A DNA stretch of 64,000 nucleotides from Allonocardiopsis opalescens (GCF_003002095.1 NZ_PVZC01000009.1:248001-312000); one strand, 5' to 3'. Shown: positions 8,181 through 17,476, counted from the first letter of the stretch. Notes: generated from the letters alone by a model not told the origin. Program-made: numbers and translations.

Positions 8181-9578
8181 TCACAGGTCGGCGGGGGAGG
8201 CGAGGGTGCCCTTGACGGCGGTGGCGGCCGCCACCAGCGGCGACACCAGGTGGGTGCGGCCGCCCTTGCCCTGCCGTCCCTCGAAGTTGCGGTTGGAGGT
8301 GGAGGCGCTGCGCTCGCCCGGCGCCAGCTGGTCGGGGTTCATGCCCAGGCACATCGAGCAGCCCGCCTCGCGCCACTCCGCGCCCGCGGCGCGGAAGACC
8401 ACGTCCAGCCCCTCGGCCTGCGCCTGCTCCTTGACCCGCATCGAGCCGGGCACCACCAGCATCCGCACCGAGTCGGCGACGGCGCGGCCGCGGATGACCT
8501 CGGCGGCGGCGCGCAGGTCCTCGATCCGGCCGTTGGTGCATGAGCCGACGAAGACCGTGTCGACGCTGATCTCGCGGAGCGGGGTGCCGGGCGCGAGGTC
8601 CATGTAGGCCAGCGCCTTGGCGGCCGCGGCCCGCTCGGTGGGGTCGGCCATCGCCTCGGGGTCGGGGACGGCCGCGTCCAGCGGGGCGCCCTGCCCCGGG
8701 TTGGTGCCCCAGGTGACGAACGGGCTCAGCTCGGCGGCGTCCAGCACCACCTCGCGGTCGAAGGCGGCGCCGTCGTCGGTGCGCAGGGTGCGCCAGTAGG
8801 CGACGGCGGCGTCCCAGTCGGCGCCCTTCGGGGCGTGCGGGCGCCCTTCCAGGTAGGCGAAGGTGGTGTCGTCGGGCGCGATCATGCCGGCCCGGGCGCC
8901 CGCCTCGATGGACATGTTGCAGATGGTCATCCGCGCCTCCATCGACAGCGCGCGGATCGCCTCGCCCCGGTACTCGATGACGTGGCCCTGGCCGCCCGCG
9001 GTGCCGATCTTGGCGATGACGGCCAGGATGATGTCCTTGGCGGTGACGCCGGGGCGCAGCGCGCCCTCCACCGTGACGGCCATGGTCTTGAAGCGGTCCA
9101 TCGGCAGGGTCTGGGTGGCCAGGACGTGCTCGACCTGGCTGGTGCCGATGCCGAAGGCCAGCGCGCCGAAGGCGCCGTGGGTGCTGGTGTGGCTGTCGCC
9201 GCAGACCACGGTCATGCCCGGCTGGGTCAGGCCCAGCTGCGGGCCGATGACGTGCACGATGCCCTGCTCGGCGTCGCCCATCGGGTGCAGCCGCACGCCG
9301 AAGTCGGAGGCGTTCTTGCGCAGGGTCTCCACCTGGGTGCGCGAGACCGGGTCGGCGATCGGCCGCAGGATGTCGAGGGTGGGGACGTTGTGGTCCTCGG
9401 TGGCGATGGTGAGGTCGGGGCGGCGCACCGGGCGGCCGGCCAGCCTCAGGCCCTCGAAGGCCTGCGGGCTGGTCACCTCGTGCACCAGGTGCAGGTCGAT
9501 GTAGAGCAGGTCGGGTTCGCCCTCGGCGCGGCGCACGATGTGCGCGTCCCAGACCTTCTCCGCCAGTGTGCGTGCCAT
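8181..9578 (-). CDS. leuC: 3-isopropylmalate dehydratase large subunit
   Basis: A 465-residue aconitase-family protein carrying the [4Fe-4S] cluster. The three cluster cysteines are in [14 protein letters not shown] and in [12 protein letters not shown] (CxxC). Substrate-binding motifs [11 protein letters not shown] and [21 protein letters not shown] are present. ATG at 9578 was chosen over an ATG 26 codons upstream because GAGGAGG sits about nine bases before it and [13 protein letters not shown] is the family start. It is divergent from ndgR across an 81-base intergenic region with a dyad likely bound by the IclR-type regulator. Confidence 0.97.
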   Translation of the reverse strand: MARTLAEKVWDAHIVRRAEGEPDLLYIDLHLVHEVTSPQAFEGLRLAGRPVRRPDLTIATEDHNVPTLDILRPIADPVSRTQVETLRKNASDFGVRLHPMGDAEQGIVHVIGPQLGLTQPGMTVVCGDSHTSTHGAFGALAFGIGTSQVEHVLATQTLPMDRFKTMAVTVEGALRPGVTAKDIILAVIAKIGTAGGQGHVIEYRGEAIRALSMEARMTICNMSIEAGARAGMIAPDDTTFAYLEGRPHAPKGADWDAAVAYWRTLRTDDGAAFDREVVLDAAELSPFVTWGTNPGQGAPLDAAVPDPEAMADPTERAAAAKALAYMDLAPGTPLREISVDTVFVGSCTNGRIEDLRAAAEVIRGRAVADSVRMLVVPGSMRVKEQAQAEGLDVVFRAAGAEWREAGCSMCLGMNPDQLAPGERSASTSNRNFEGRQGKGGRTHLVSPLVAAATAVKGTLASPADL

Positions 9579-9624
9579 TCGCCGGCGCCTCCTCGCATCC
9601 GCTCCGCACGTGGCCGTGCTGAAC

Positions 9625-9653
9625 TTGCTTCCCAAATAATGAGATGTCAATAT
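9625..9653 (+). promoter_or_regulatory. ndgR promoter, leaderless
   Basis: TTGCTT (9625-9630), a 17-base spacer and CAATAT (9648-9653) form a good sigma-70-type promoter. The -10 box ends six bases before the ndgR ATG and no Shine-Dalgarno sequence is present, so the transcript probably begins at or next to the A of ATG. Confidence 0.6.
9630..9644. promoter_or_regulatory. Candidate NdgR operator (leuC/ndgR)
   Basis: TCCCA-N5-TGAGA, which is TCTCA-N5-TGGGA on the other strand, lies between the -35 and -10 boxes of ndgR and in the leuC upstream region. Dyads with the same arms occur upstream of leuB. NdgR-type IclR regulators are known to bind the leuC-ndgR intergenic region in actinobacteria; that this dyad is the site is inference. 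Confidence 0.6.
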
Positions 9654-9659
9654 CAAGCT

Positions 9660-10391
9660 ATGGACAACTCTAGCGGATCCAGCGGCGTCGGCGTACTGGA
9701 CAAGGCGATGTTGGTGCTCAACGCGCTGGAGGCCGGGCCCGCGTCGCTGGCCCAGCTGGTGCAGGCCACCGGGCTAGCCAGGCCCACCGCACATCGGCTC
9801 GCGGTCGCGCTGGAGTACCACCGGGTGGTCTCCCGCGACGGCCGCGGCCGCTTCGTGCTCGGCCCCCGGCTGGCCGAGCTGTCCACCGTGGCCGGCGAGG
9901 ACAGGCTGCTCACCGTCGCCCAGCCGGTACTGGTGCAGCTGCGCGAGCACACCGGCGAGAGCGCCCAGCTCTACCGGCGGCAGGGCGACACCCGGGTGTG
10001 CGTCGCCGCCGCCGAGCGCGCCTACGGCCTGCGCGACACCGTGCCGGTGGGCAGTGCCCTGCCGATGGGGGCGGGCTCGGCCGCGCAGATCCTGCTGGCC
10101 TGGGAGGACGGCGAGCGGATGCAGCGGGTGCTGCGCACCGCCAGGTTCACCGCCAACACCCTCGCCCAGGCCAGGCGGCGCGGCTGGGCCCAGAGCGTCG
10201 CCGAGCGCGAGCAGGGCGTGGCCTCGGTCTCGGCCCCCGTACGCGGCGCCAGCGGCCGCGTCATCGCCGCCATCTCGGTCTCCGGCCCCATCGAGCGCCT
10301 CACCCGCGCCCCCGGCCGCCGCCACGGCCCGGCCGTCCTCGCCGCGGGCGAGAAGATCAGCGAAGCGCTCCGCCACACGGGGGCGGGGTGA
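9660..10391 (+). CDS. ndgR: IclR-family regulator of leucine/amino-acid genes (NdgR-like)
   Basis: A 243-residue regulator with an N-terminal winged helix-turn-helix ([23 protein letters not shown] and [18 protein letters not shown], residues 11-53) and a C-terminal IclR effector domain ([55 protein letters not shown]). The divergent position next to leuCD is characteristic of NdgR in Streptomyces and LtbR in Corynebacterium, which control leucine synthesis. ATG at 9660 follows a promoter so closely that translation is probably leaderless. It likely autoregulates through the dyad between its -35 and -10 boxes. Confidence 0.92.
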   Translation: MDNSSGSSGVGVLDKAMLVLNALEAGPASLAQLVQATGLARPTAHRLAVALEYHRVVSRDGRGRFVLGPRLAELSTVAGEDRLLTVAQPVLVQLREHTGESAQLYRRQGDTRVCVAAAERAYGLRDTVPVGSALPMGAGSAAQILLAWEDGERMQRVLRTARFTANTLAQARRRGWAQSVAEREQGVASVSAPVRGASGRVIAAISVSGPIERLTRAPGRRHGPAVLAAGEKISEALRHTGAG

Positions 10392-10404
10392 GAGGGCGCG
10401 GGGC

Positions 10405-10640
10405 GGGGCGACTCATGCTCGGCACCTCGGCGCGCGGTGACTCGGTTCGACGCCGGCGACTCACCTCGGCACAGGCTTGCCCACCCCGGCTCGGGGCGGC
10501 TCGGCCGCCACAGGGCGCCTACCCGGCACGGTGTGACTCGGCCTGCCGCGAGGCGAATCAGCGCGGTGCGAGGCAACTCGCTCGGGCACGGGTGAGTCGG
10601 CCCGGCACAGGGTGACTCGCCCCGGCGCGAGGCGCGGCGC
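10405..10640. repeat. Degenerate ~20-bp tandem repeats in ndgR-NERD gap
   Basis: The 311-base gap contains no credible gene. It is filled with imperfect units that on the minus strand resemble CGAGTCACCCTGTGCCGGGC, best preserved from about 10525 to 10625 (five or more copies, 19-20 bp spacing). The function is unknown. The repeats lie between convergent genes and might act as a termination zone or be a decayed minisatellite. Confidence 0.55.
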
Positions 10641-10702
10641 ACCGTCCGCCGCTCCGCATGGCGACGTACGTGCGGCCTTCCGCCCGCCGCCGGGCAGCGC
10701 CG

Positions 10703-11470
10703 TCAGCGGCGGACGGGCGGCTCGTGGGCGGGGAACAGTTCGCCGATGCGGTCCGCCACCCGGGCCCCCCGCTTGGTCGGCTCGCCGCCGCGGGCGCGCA
10801 CCCAGCCGGAGACGGCGCGGGCGGGCAGGACCACGGCCTCCTTGACGGTGATCTCGGTGCCGCGCGGCAGCCGGGCCCGGTGCACGGCCAGCACCGTGGT
10901 CACCCGGACCTTCCACCCCAGGTCCTCCTCCAGCACCCGGGCGATCCGCTCGGTGTCGGACAGGGCGGAGCCGACCAGCTGGTTGCCGGTGGAGTCGCCG
11001 ATCCGCAGCCGGTCCTTCTCGGCGTCGTAGCCGACCGGGCCGCCCCGCAGCTTGGAGTCCACGTTGAACACCCGTCCGCCCGGGGAGAGCAGCAGGTGGT
11101 CGATGTGCGCCGCGCCGCGCCCGAAACCCCGGTCGTGCAGGACCGTCCAGCCCTCGCGCTCCAGCCGGTCCAGCAGCCGCCCGGTACGCCGCTCGCCCCA
11201 TGAGCCCAGCCACCACCGCACCGCGTCGCTGCGCCGCCACCGCTCCACCGCGACCGCCACCACCATGCCGAGCCCGACGACCGCCCCGGCCTCCCAGCCG
11301 AAGAACCAGCCGCTCACACCACCGGCAAGCAGCCCCGCCGCCACTCCCAGCCCGAGGATCCACGGCCCCTCCCGCCGCGCCAGTTCCGCCGCCCGAACCG
11401 CGGCCGACCGGCCGGCCTCGGGCTCCTCGGGCTCAGCGGCCCCCGCGGGCTTCTCCTCGGTCGTGGTCAT
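10703..11470 (-). CDS. NERD-domain membrane protein (copy 1)
   Basis: A 255-residue protein. Residues 1-35 are acidic and Ala-rich, followed by two hydrophobic segments (about 38-60 and 62-78). The C-terminal NERD (nuclease-related) domain includes LLDRLEREGWTVLHDRG, AHIDHLLLSPGGRVFNVDSK and VTTVLAVHRARLP. The Asp of HIDH and the D-S-K triplet match the proposed PD-(D/E)XK-like core. ATG at 11470 has GAGGTG upstream. A paralogue with the same architecture lies 332 bases upstream on the same strand. NERD proteins are thought to be involved in DNA processing, but the cellular role is not established. Confidence 0.82.
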   Translation of the reverse strand: MTTTEEKPAGAAEPEEPEAGRSAAVRAAELARREGPWILGLGVAAGLLAGGVSGWFFGWEAGAVVGLGMVVAVAVERWRRSDAVRWWLGSWGERRTGRLLDRLEREGWTVLHDRGFGRGAAHIDHLLLSPGGRVFNVDSKLRGGPVGYDAEKDRLRIGDSTGNQLVGSALSDTERIARVLEEDLGWKVRVTTVLAVHRARLPRGTEITVKEAVVLPARAVSGWVRARGGEPTKRGARVADRIGELFPAHEPPVRR

Positions 11471-11802
11471 GGCCGGACACACCTCACAGCTACAGGACGG
11501 ACACCACCGGGCCCGACGGACACCCCCACGCCGCCCCGAACCCACCCCGAAGGTAGCGGTCCAGGCCCACGATCCCGGCCAGAACGGGAATTCCCCCGTA
11601 CCGTGTCGAGGCCGGCTTCCGTGAGGCCACGCACCCCCATCCCCGGCACCGGCCCCCAGGGGTAGGGGACCGAGGTCCCCACTCACGATCATTCCAGCCC
11701 GGTCGCGTCGCGCGGTGCGCTGCGATCCGGCTGTGGACGACTCGCCTCAGCCGCCCGATCTGTGGACGGCCGGTTCGACACGGCTCGTGCGGACGGTCGG
11801 AG
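11471..11802. other. 332-base spacer between NERD paralogues
   Basis: I see no convincing gene here. It contains the perfect short hairpin GGGGACC-GA-GGTCCCC (11665-11680), which may terminate the upstream NERD transcript, and a TACCTT hexamer on the minus strand near 11550 that could be the -10 box of the downstream NERD gene. Confidence 0.4.
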
Positions 11803-12603
11803 TCAGCCCGAGATCGCGGTCTCGGGCAGCGCCGCCGGGCGCTCGGCGTGGTCGGGGAAGAGGCGGCCCGCGGCGGCGGTGATCGCGTCGGCCGCGGCCG
11901 ACGCGGCCCCGGTGCGCTTGCGCAGCCAGCCGCGCACCTGCTTCGCGGACAGCACATGGACCTCCTTGAGCCGGATCCGGTGCCAGTACGGCAACCGGGC
12001 CCGGTGCACGGCGAGCACCGATGTCACCTCGACCGGGCGCCCCAGCTCCGCGGTCAGGGCCTGCACGATCTGCCCGGACTCCCAGACCGTGGACTTCACC
12101 AGCGTGAAGCCGCCGACCCGGCCGATGCGCAGGAAATTGCGGCGCGCGTCGAAGCGGACGGCGCCGCGCCGGTACTTGGAGTCCACGTTGAACACCTGCC
12201 CGTCCGGGGCGATCAGCAGGTGGTCCACATTGGCGTTCCCCTTCGGCAGCCCCCGGTCGTGCAGCACGGTCCAGCCCTCGCGGCGCAAGGGGTCCAGGCG
12301 CCGGCCGGTGCGCCGCTCGGCGAGCCCGCCCACCAGCCAGCGCGACGCCTCGCCCCGGTACCAGCGGCGCATGCCGACCGCCACCGCCACGGCCACGCCG
12401 ACGAGCAAGCCGAGCTGCCAGGCGGCCAGCCCGCCCGCGACGAGTCCGGTCGGCAGCCCGGCGGCCAGGGCCGGCGCGACGGCCTTCGGCAGCTCGCGCC
12501 GCGCCAGCTCCCCCGCCCGGGCCAGCGCCGAGCGTCCGGCGGGTGAGGTGGCGGGGTGGGACTGACCGGGGGCGGTGGCGGAGCGGCCGTCTGCTGTCGT
12601 CAT
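11803..12603 (-). CDS. NERD-domain membrane protein (copy 2)
   Basis: A 266-residue paralogue of the neighbouring NERD protein. It has the same order: disordered N terminus, two hydrophobic segments around 42-80, then RRLDPLRREGWTVLHDRGLP, NANVDHLLIAPDGQVFNVDSK and VTSVLAVHRARLP. The block structure is conserved but the flanking sequence has diverged strongly, which suggests an old tandem duplication. ATG at 12603 is the first residue of the open frame. No toxin, methylase or helicase partner is adjacent, so a defence role cannot be argued from context. Confidence 0.8.
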   Translation of the reverse strand: MTTADGRSATAPGQSHPATSPAGRSALARAGELARRELPKAVAPALAAGLPTGLVAGGLAAWQLGLLVGVAVAVAVGMRRWYRGEASRWLVGGLAERRTGRRLDPLRREGWTVLHDRGLPKGNANVDHLLIAPDGQVFNVDSKYRRGAVRFDARRNFLRIGRVGGFTLVKSTVWESGQIVQALTAELGRPVEVTSVLAVHRARLPYWHRIRLKEVHVLSAKQVRGWLRKRTGAASAAADAITAAAGRLFPDHAERPAALPETAISG

Positions 12604-12784
12604 GGGGTGGCGGACCTTCGCGTACGAGGGGACACGGTCGTATCACAGCGACCGTAATAGCCGGATTGCGCGATCTTCAGCCGATCGACGACAGTGGCCG
12701 GATCCGGCTGGACGGGTGTGGCTCCCGGGCGGAGAGGGAACGGCGCCCGCCGCTCGGCGCGACCCCGCACCGAACCGCACCCGG

Positions 12785-13573
12785 TCAGCGGCCTGAGTCG
12801 GCGACCGCCCCTGCCCCGAGCAGTTCCGTCGCCGGGCCCGCCAGGGCGGCGGCCCAGTGGTGGTAGCCGGTCGGGCCGGGGTGGAAGCCGTCGGCGGCGA
12901 AGAAGGCGGTCGCGTCCGGGCCGGCGGCCGGGGTGGGGGCGGCGCGGGCGGCCGGGAGGCGGGCGGCGACGCGGGCGATGGCGAGGTCGAGCGCGTCGGC
13001 GCGCAGGCCGAGGACGGAGCGCAGCGGCTCGGGGAGGGTCGGGAAGCGGCGCATCGGCGGCATGAGGGTGTAGACGAGCGGTACCGGGCCGTGCGCCGCG
13101 CGCAGGCCCCGCGCGAGTTCGGTGAGCGCCCGCTCGAAGCGGCGCAGCGGGGTGAGGCGCAGCAGGTCGTTGACGCCGTGGGCGAGCAGCACCAGGTCGG
13201 GCCGCTCCCCCGCCGACGCGGGCGGCAGCAGCAGCCGCACGCTGTCGGCGGCGGTGGCGCCGCTGCGCGCCAGCACCGACCAGGTGACGGCGCGGCCGGT
13301 GCGGGCCGCCAGTTCGGCGGCGAGGCCGCCGGCCAGGCCGTCGCGGTGCGAGTCGACGCCGACACCGGCCGCCGTGGACTCGCCGAGCACCAGCAGCCGC
13401 AGCGGCTCCGCCCCGGCGCCCGCCGGACCCGCCGCCGCGCCGGTGCGCTCGGCCGCCGCCTCGGGCAGCCGGGGCACCCGGCCGCGCACGCCGCGCCCCT
13501 GGGCGTACAGCAGCGGAACGCTCAGCCAGACCAGCGCCTGGGCGGCGGCGGTCAGCGCCGGACGGCCGCTCAT
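12785..13573 (-). CDS. SGNH/GDSL-family hydrolase
   Basis: A 262-residue esterase-like protein. Block I is LLVLGESTAAGVGVDSH (catalytic Ser in GES), followed by the oxyanion residues in SGATAADS, block III AHGVNDLL, and block V ADGFHPGPTGYHHWA with the catalytic Asp and His. The N-terminal segment ALTAAAQALVWLSVPLLYA could be a membrane anchor or signal sequence. Its start overlaps the stop of the DUF4188 gene by four bases, so the two are translationally coupled and divergent from a MerR regulator. The substrate is unknown; an exported lipid or ester is plausible. Confidence 0.85.
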   Translation of the reverse strand: MSGRPALTAAAQALVWLSVPLLYAQGRGVRGRVPRLPEAAAERTGAAAGPAGAGAEPLRLLVLGESTAAGVGVDSHRDGLAGGLAAELAARTGRAVTWSVLARSGATAADSVRLLLPPASAGERPDLVLLAHGVNDLLRLTPLRRFERALTELARGLRAAHGPVPLVYTLMPPMRRFPTLPEPLRSVLGLRADALDLAIARVAARLPAARAAPTPAAGPDATAFFAADGFHPGPTGYHHWAAALAGPATELLGAGAVADSGR

Positions 13574-14100
13574 CCGCCCGCCCTGGCCGACGTCGACGGG
13601 GCCCCGGACGCGCCCCCGTCGGCGCCCGGGACCGACGCGCGCAGCCGGTCGGCCGCCTGGCGGGTGGCCGGGGTGACCGCGGCGGTGCCGGTGGCGGCGC
13701 CCAGCCCGAAGGCGGGCATGTTGACGTACACGGCCTCGTGCGGCGCCGTGCCGAGCCGGTAGGTCTCGTGCCAGATGCCGACGGCGCCGCCCTGGGCGGC
13801 GCGGCGGTAGTAGCGCAGCCAGGCGGCGCGGTGCAGCCGGTCGTGGGCGTAGTCGATGACGGCGTCGGCGTCGCGCCAGTACTGCACGACGGTGATGCCG
13901 CCCTGGCCCATCAGGGTGCGGCTGTGCAGCAGGCCGCGTCCGCGCTCCGCGGCGAGTTCGCGCTGCATCGCGCCCATCGCGGGCAGGATCCACAGCCAGC
14001 GGCCGGGCCGCCACCAGCGGTTCACCCGCATCCCGATCAGGAAGAGCGCGCCGCCGCGCGCGGGCAGCGCCGTGCGTCTGCCTTCCTCGACCTCGGTCAT
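13570..14100 (-). CDS. DUF4188-family (dimeric alpha/beta-barrel, monooxygenase-like) protein
   Basis: A 176-residue protein with the features of DUF4188: ALFLIGMRVNRWWRPGRW near the start, GLLHSRTLMGQGGITVVQYWRDAD, and GIWHETYRLGTAPHEAVYVNMPAFGLG. Members have a heme-degrading-monooxygenase-like fold but no proven reaction. ATG at 14100 was preferred to one 14 codons upstream because MTEVEEGRR begins the conserved part. It is the first gene of a two-gene unit with the SGNH hydrolase, facing a MerR gene across a dyad-containing promoter region. Confidence 0.8.
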   Translation of the reverse strand: MTEVEEGRRTALPARGGALFLIGMRVNRWWRPGRWLWILPAMGAMQRELAAERGRGLLHSRTLMGQGGITVVQYWRDADAVIDYAHDRLHRAAWLRYYRRAAQGGAVGIWHETYRLGTAPHEAVYVNMPAFGLGAATGTAAVTPATRQAADRLRASVPGADGGASGAPSTSARAGG

Positions 14101-14163
14101 GCCTTCCGTCCCCTCTCCGTGGCACCCGGTTGCGCGCACCACGGGAAATCTCGCGAACTCTCA

Positions 14164-14207
14164 TTGGATAGCTGAACTACCCAAAACTGGAGAGTAGTAC
14201 TATCCAA
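14164..14207. promoter_or_regulatory. MerR operator/divergent promoter
   Basis: A perfect 8-bp inverted repeat TTGGATAG-N28-CTATCCAA encloses a second inner repeat (ACTAC / GTAGT). It sits between the DUF4188 gene and the MerR gene, the expected place for a regulator-controlled divergent promoter. Confidence 0.6.
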
Positions 14208-14310
14208 GGAACCCGTCAATATCGGGACTCATCGGCAGGTCGGGCGCCGCGCCGGCGCGATCGGGGCCAGGATGGACGGACCCACAGGAGCCCACAGGAG
14301 GAGGAGCCGG

Positions 14311-14970
14311 ATGCTGATCTCCGAGCTCAGTGAGCGGGCCGACGTGTCCATCGCGACGATCAAGTACTACATCCGCGAGGGCCTGCTCCCGAAGGGCACG
14401 TCCACCTCGCCCACCCGGGCCGAGTACGGCGAGCAGCACCTCCAGCGGCTGCGGCTGATCCGCGCGCTGGTGGACGTCGGCGCCCTTCCCCTCGCCGGCG
14501 TGCGCGCCATCCTCAATGCCGTCGACGACGACAGCGTGAACCTGCACTACCTGCTCGGCACCGCCGCCTACGCCCTGGAGCCGCGGCCCGAGCGGCCGGT
14601 CGGCGACCCCGAGTGGGACCGCGCCGAGCGCACCACCGACGAACTCCTGGCCGAGTTCGGCTGGAAGGTCACCGAGCACGCCCCGGCGCGCCTCAAGCTC
14701 ACCCGCACCCTGGCCACGCTCGACCGGCTCGGCTGGCACATCGACCCCGGCCTGCTGCGCGCCTACGCCGACAGCGCCGCCCGCATCGTGCGGCACGAGT
14801 TCGGTACGGTCGACTTCGACCGCCCGCGCGCCGAGGTCGTCGAGTACGCGGTCGCGATGACCGTGCTGATGGAGAACGCGATGACCGCGCTGCACCGCCT
14901 GGCCCAGGAGGACATGTCCGGGCGGGTGCTCGACACCGCCGGGCAGGCGCCCGACGCCCCGCACGTCTGA
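14311..14970 (+). CDS. MerR-family transcriptional regulator
   Basis: A 219-residue protein with an N-terminal MerR helix-turn-helix: ISELSERADVSIATIKYYIREGLLP at 3-27 and the wing residues EYGEQHLQRLRLI. The C-terminal 140 residues are helical, resemble a TetR-like ligand domain more than metal-binding MerR tails, and have no cysteine pair. ATG at 14311 follows AGGAGGAGG. It probably controls the divergent DUF4188-SGNH unit through the inverted repeat between them. The inducer is unknown, possibly a lipophilic compound given the large effector domain. Confidence 0.88.
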   Translation: MLISELSERADVSIATIKYYIREGLLPKGTSTSPTRAEYGEQHLQRLRLIRALVDVGALPLAGVRAILNAVDDDSVNLHYLLGTAAYALEPRPERPVGDPEWDRAERTTDELLAEFGWKVTEHAPARLKLTRTLATLDRLGWHIDPGLLRAYADSAARIVRHEFGTVDFDRPRAEVVEYAVAMTVLMENAMTALHRLAQEDMSGRVLDTAGQAPDAPHV

Positions 14971-14977
14971 TTCCCGC

Positions 14978-17476
14978 TCACAGCAGCCCGCGCCGCTCGG
15001 CCTCGGCGATCGCGGCCCGCCGCGAGTCCACCCCCAGCTTGCGGTAGACGGACCGCAGGTGCGTCTTGACGGTGTTCACCGACAGGTACAGGTCGGCGGC
15101 GATCTCCTGGTAGGTCTGGTGGGAGGGCAGGAAGCGCAGCACGGTCCGCTCGCTGCCGGTCAGCCGCTCGCCGTCCGGGACCGGCCGCCGGCGCGGCGCC
15201 GCCGTCCCCGCGAAGCGGCGCAGCACGGTGCGGCGGAAGGCGTGGAACCGGTTACCGGGCGGCACCAGCGCGGTCAGCAGCGCACGCGCCGGGGCGCCGG
15301 CCGCCAGGAAGACCCGCACCGCCCCGTCGGCTTCGGCCGCCGCCAGCGCCCGCTCCAGCAGCGCCGCCGCCTCCTCGTCCCGCCCCTGCCGCCACCGGGC
15401 GGCGGCGGCCGCCAGCAGCGCGGCGATCCACTCGGTGCGCCGCGCGCCGGCCCGCTCCGCGCCGGCCTCGTCCAGCAGGCCGGCGACGGCGCGCAGCGCG
15501 GCGCCGGGGTCCCCGGGCAGCGCCGCGCGGGCGCGCGCCACGGCGCGGGCGGCGGCGAACTCCGGCGGCCACGGCCCGCCGGCCCTGTCCGGGAGACCGT
15601 CCGGGTCGAGCAGCCGGACCAGCGGGTGCAGCAGCGGGAGCCGGGTCCCTTCGGCCTCGCGCAGCCGGGCCAGCTCGCGGACCGCCTCCGCCCTGCGGTC
15701 GCCGAAGCCCGCGGCCAGCCGGGCCAGCTGCGCCGCCGGACCGGGCGGCGGCTCGCCCAGCAGCGGCTCGGCCGCCCACTCCTCCAGCTCGCCGGCGGTG
15801 GCCGCCGCCGCGGCCGCGTCGCCGCGCCCCAGCAGCACCGCGACCTCGGCCAGCCGCACCGGGGACCGCCCCTCGCCGACGGACTCGGCCAGCGCCTCGG
15901 CCGCGGTGTAGCGCCCGTCCAGTGCCTCGGCCACCGCTCGCCAGGCCAGCACCCGGCGGGCCAGGGCGGGCAGTCCTCCGGCGGTGAGCTCGCGGTCGGC
16001 CAGTGCCAGGCAGCGCCGCGCCGCCGCCAGCCGTCCCTCCCGCAGCCGGGCCAGCCCGACCACGGCGAGCAGCCAGCCGGGCGCCCGGCGCCGCCGGCCG
16101 GCCCGGCCGGGATCGGCGCCGCCGGTGGCGAGGGCGGCGGCACGGTCCAGCTCCGCGTGTCCGGGGTGGCCGGGCGCGGTGAGCAGCCGCAGCGCCCGGT
16201 GCTTGACTTCACGCGTCCACCGGTCGCCGTCCCCGCCCCGGCAGGCGACGGCCTCGGCCAGCTCCAGGTGCGCGGCGGCGGCCGCGGTGTCCCCGGCCCG
16301 CACCGAAGCGATGGCGAGGGCGGTGGGCAGGGCCGCGTCGTCGCCGACGAGCCCGGCGGGCAGCGACCGCAGCAGCCGCGTCCCCCGCTCCCCGGCCAGG
16401 ATGAGTGCCAGGTCGTCCTCGGCGAGCAGCCGGCGGATCCGGGCGCCGTCGCCGGAGCCGGCGGCGCAGGCGAGCGCGTCCGCGAGCGCCCCCCTGGACC
16501 GGTGCCAGTCCGACAGCGCGCCGCGCAGCGCCGGGACGGACGCGGGCTCGCGGCGCTCCAGTTCGGCGCGGAGCACCCGGCGGACGACCGGCGGCTGCCG
16601 GTACCGGTCCGGCTCACCGGATGAGCCGGGGACCGCGGCCAGGAACCCGTTGCCCCGGCTGAGCCGTTCCAGGGCGGCCGCGCCGCCGGGCTCCCCCGTC
16701 AGCACCTCGGCCAGTTCGCCGGTCAGTTCCTCGGCCACCGAGGCGCGCAGCAGGAAGCGCCGGTCGGCAGGGGAGCTCGCCGCCAGCAGCTCCTCGCGCA
16801 CGTAGTCGGTGACGACGGCGGCGGGCAGCCCGGCCAGCCGCACTCCGGCGATCCAGCCGGCGGTGTCGCGCAGCACGCGCCGCGCGTCGGCGCCGGCGGC
16901 GGGCCGCCCGGCCGCGGCCAGCAGCCGGCGCACCTCTTCCTCGGTGGCGGCCAGGTCCGCGGCGTCCAGCACGGTCAGTTCGCCGCCCAGGCGCAGCCGG
17001 GCGGCGGGCAGCGCCTCCAGCGCGCGGCCGCTCAGCACCAGCCGCGGGGCGCCGGGGCCGCGCAGGGCCAGGGCCACGATTTCGGCGAGGGCGGCGGAGC
17101 CGTCGATCTCGGCGACGTCGTCCAGCACCAGGGCGACCGGCCGCTCCGGCGGCGGTCCGGCCCCGGTCGGCGTCCGGGGCCGGACGCCTACCGCGCCGAG
17201 GCTCGCCTCGGCGCGGGTCCAGAACCGCTCGGGCTCGCGGTCGAGCGCGTCGACGGTGAGCCAGGCGACGGGCAGCGGGGCGCGCGCCGCCCAGGAGGCG
17301 CACAGCACCGTCTTGCCGTAGCCGCCGGGCGCGCGCACCAGGGTGACGGGGCGGCGCACGGCGTCGTCCAGTGCCCGCCACAGCCGCGGCCGGGGCACGG
17401 TGCCGCGGGCGAGCGGGGCCGGCCGGGCCGCCGGGCCGGCGGCGGGCCGCGTCCGCTGCGGCGGCACGATCGTCAT
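14978..17476 (-). CDS. Large ATP-binding LuxR regulator (LAL/MalT-like)
   Basis: An 832-residue regulator. The N terminus has Walker A APGGYGKTVL and Walker B VALVLDDVAEID, marking a STAND-type ATPase. Next comes a long Ala/Arg-rich region that probably forms TPR-like helices. The C-terminal LuxR helix-turn-helix is LTGSERTVLRFLPSHQTYQEIAADLYLSVNTVKTHLRSVYRKLGVDSR-like (roughly residues 770-825; only the ends are quoted by name). ATG at 17476 was chosen 72 codons into the open frame because it matches MalT-type N termini. It is convergent with MerR and faces the DUF7144 gene 203 bases away. No biosynthetic cluster is adjacent, so the target is unknown. Confidence 0.88.
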   Translation of the reverse strand: MTIVPPQRTRPAAGPAARPAPLARGTVPRPRLWRALDDAVRRPVTLVRAPGGYGKTVLCASWAARAPLPVAWLTVDALDREPERFWTRAEASLGAVGVRPRTPTGAGPPPERPVALVLDDVAEIDGSAALAEIVALALRGPGAPRLVLSGRALEALPAARLRLGGELTVLDAADLAATEEEVRRLLAAAGRPAAGADARRVLRDTAGWIAGVRLAGLPAAVVTDYVREELLAASSPADRRFLLRASVAEELTGELAEVLTGEPGGAAALERLSRGNGFLAAVPGSSGEPDRYRQPPVVRRVLRAELERREPASVPALRGALSDWHRSRGALADALACAAGSGDGARIRRLLAEDDLALILAGERGTRLLRSLPAGLVGDDAALPTALAIASVRAGDTAAAAAHLELAEAVACRGGDGDRWTREVKHRALRLLTAPGHPGHAELDRAAALATGGADPGRAGRRRRAPGWLLAVVGLARLREGRLAAARRCLALADRELTAGGLPALARRVLAWRAVAEALDGRYTAAEALAESVGEGRSPVRLAEVAVLLGRGDAAAAAATAGELEEWAAEPLLGEPPPGPAAQLARLAAGFGDRRAEAVRELARLREAEGTRLPLLHPLVRLLDPDGLPDRAGGPWPPEFAAARAVARARAALPGDPGAALRAVAGLLDEAGAERAGARRTEWIAALLAAAAARWRQGRDEEAAALLERALAAAEADGAVRVFLAAGAPARALLTALVPPGNRFHAFRRTVLRRFAGTAAPRRRPVPDGERLTGSERTVLRFLPSHQTYQEIAADLYLSVNTVKTHLRSVYRKLGVDSRRAAIAEAERRGLL

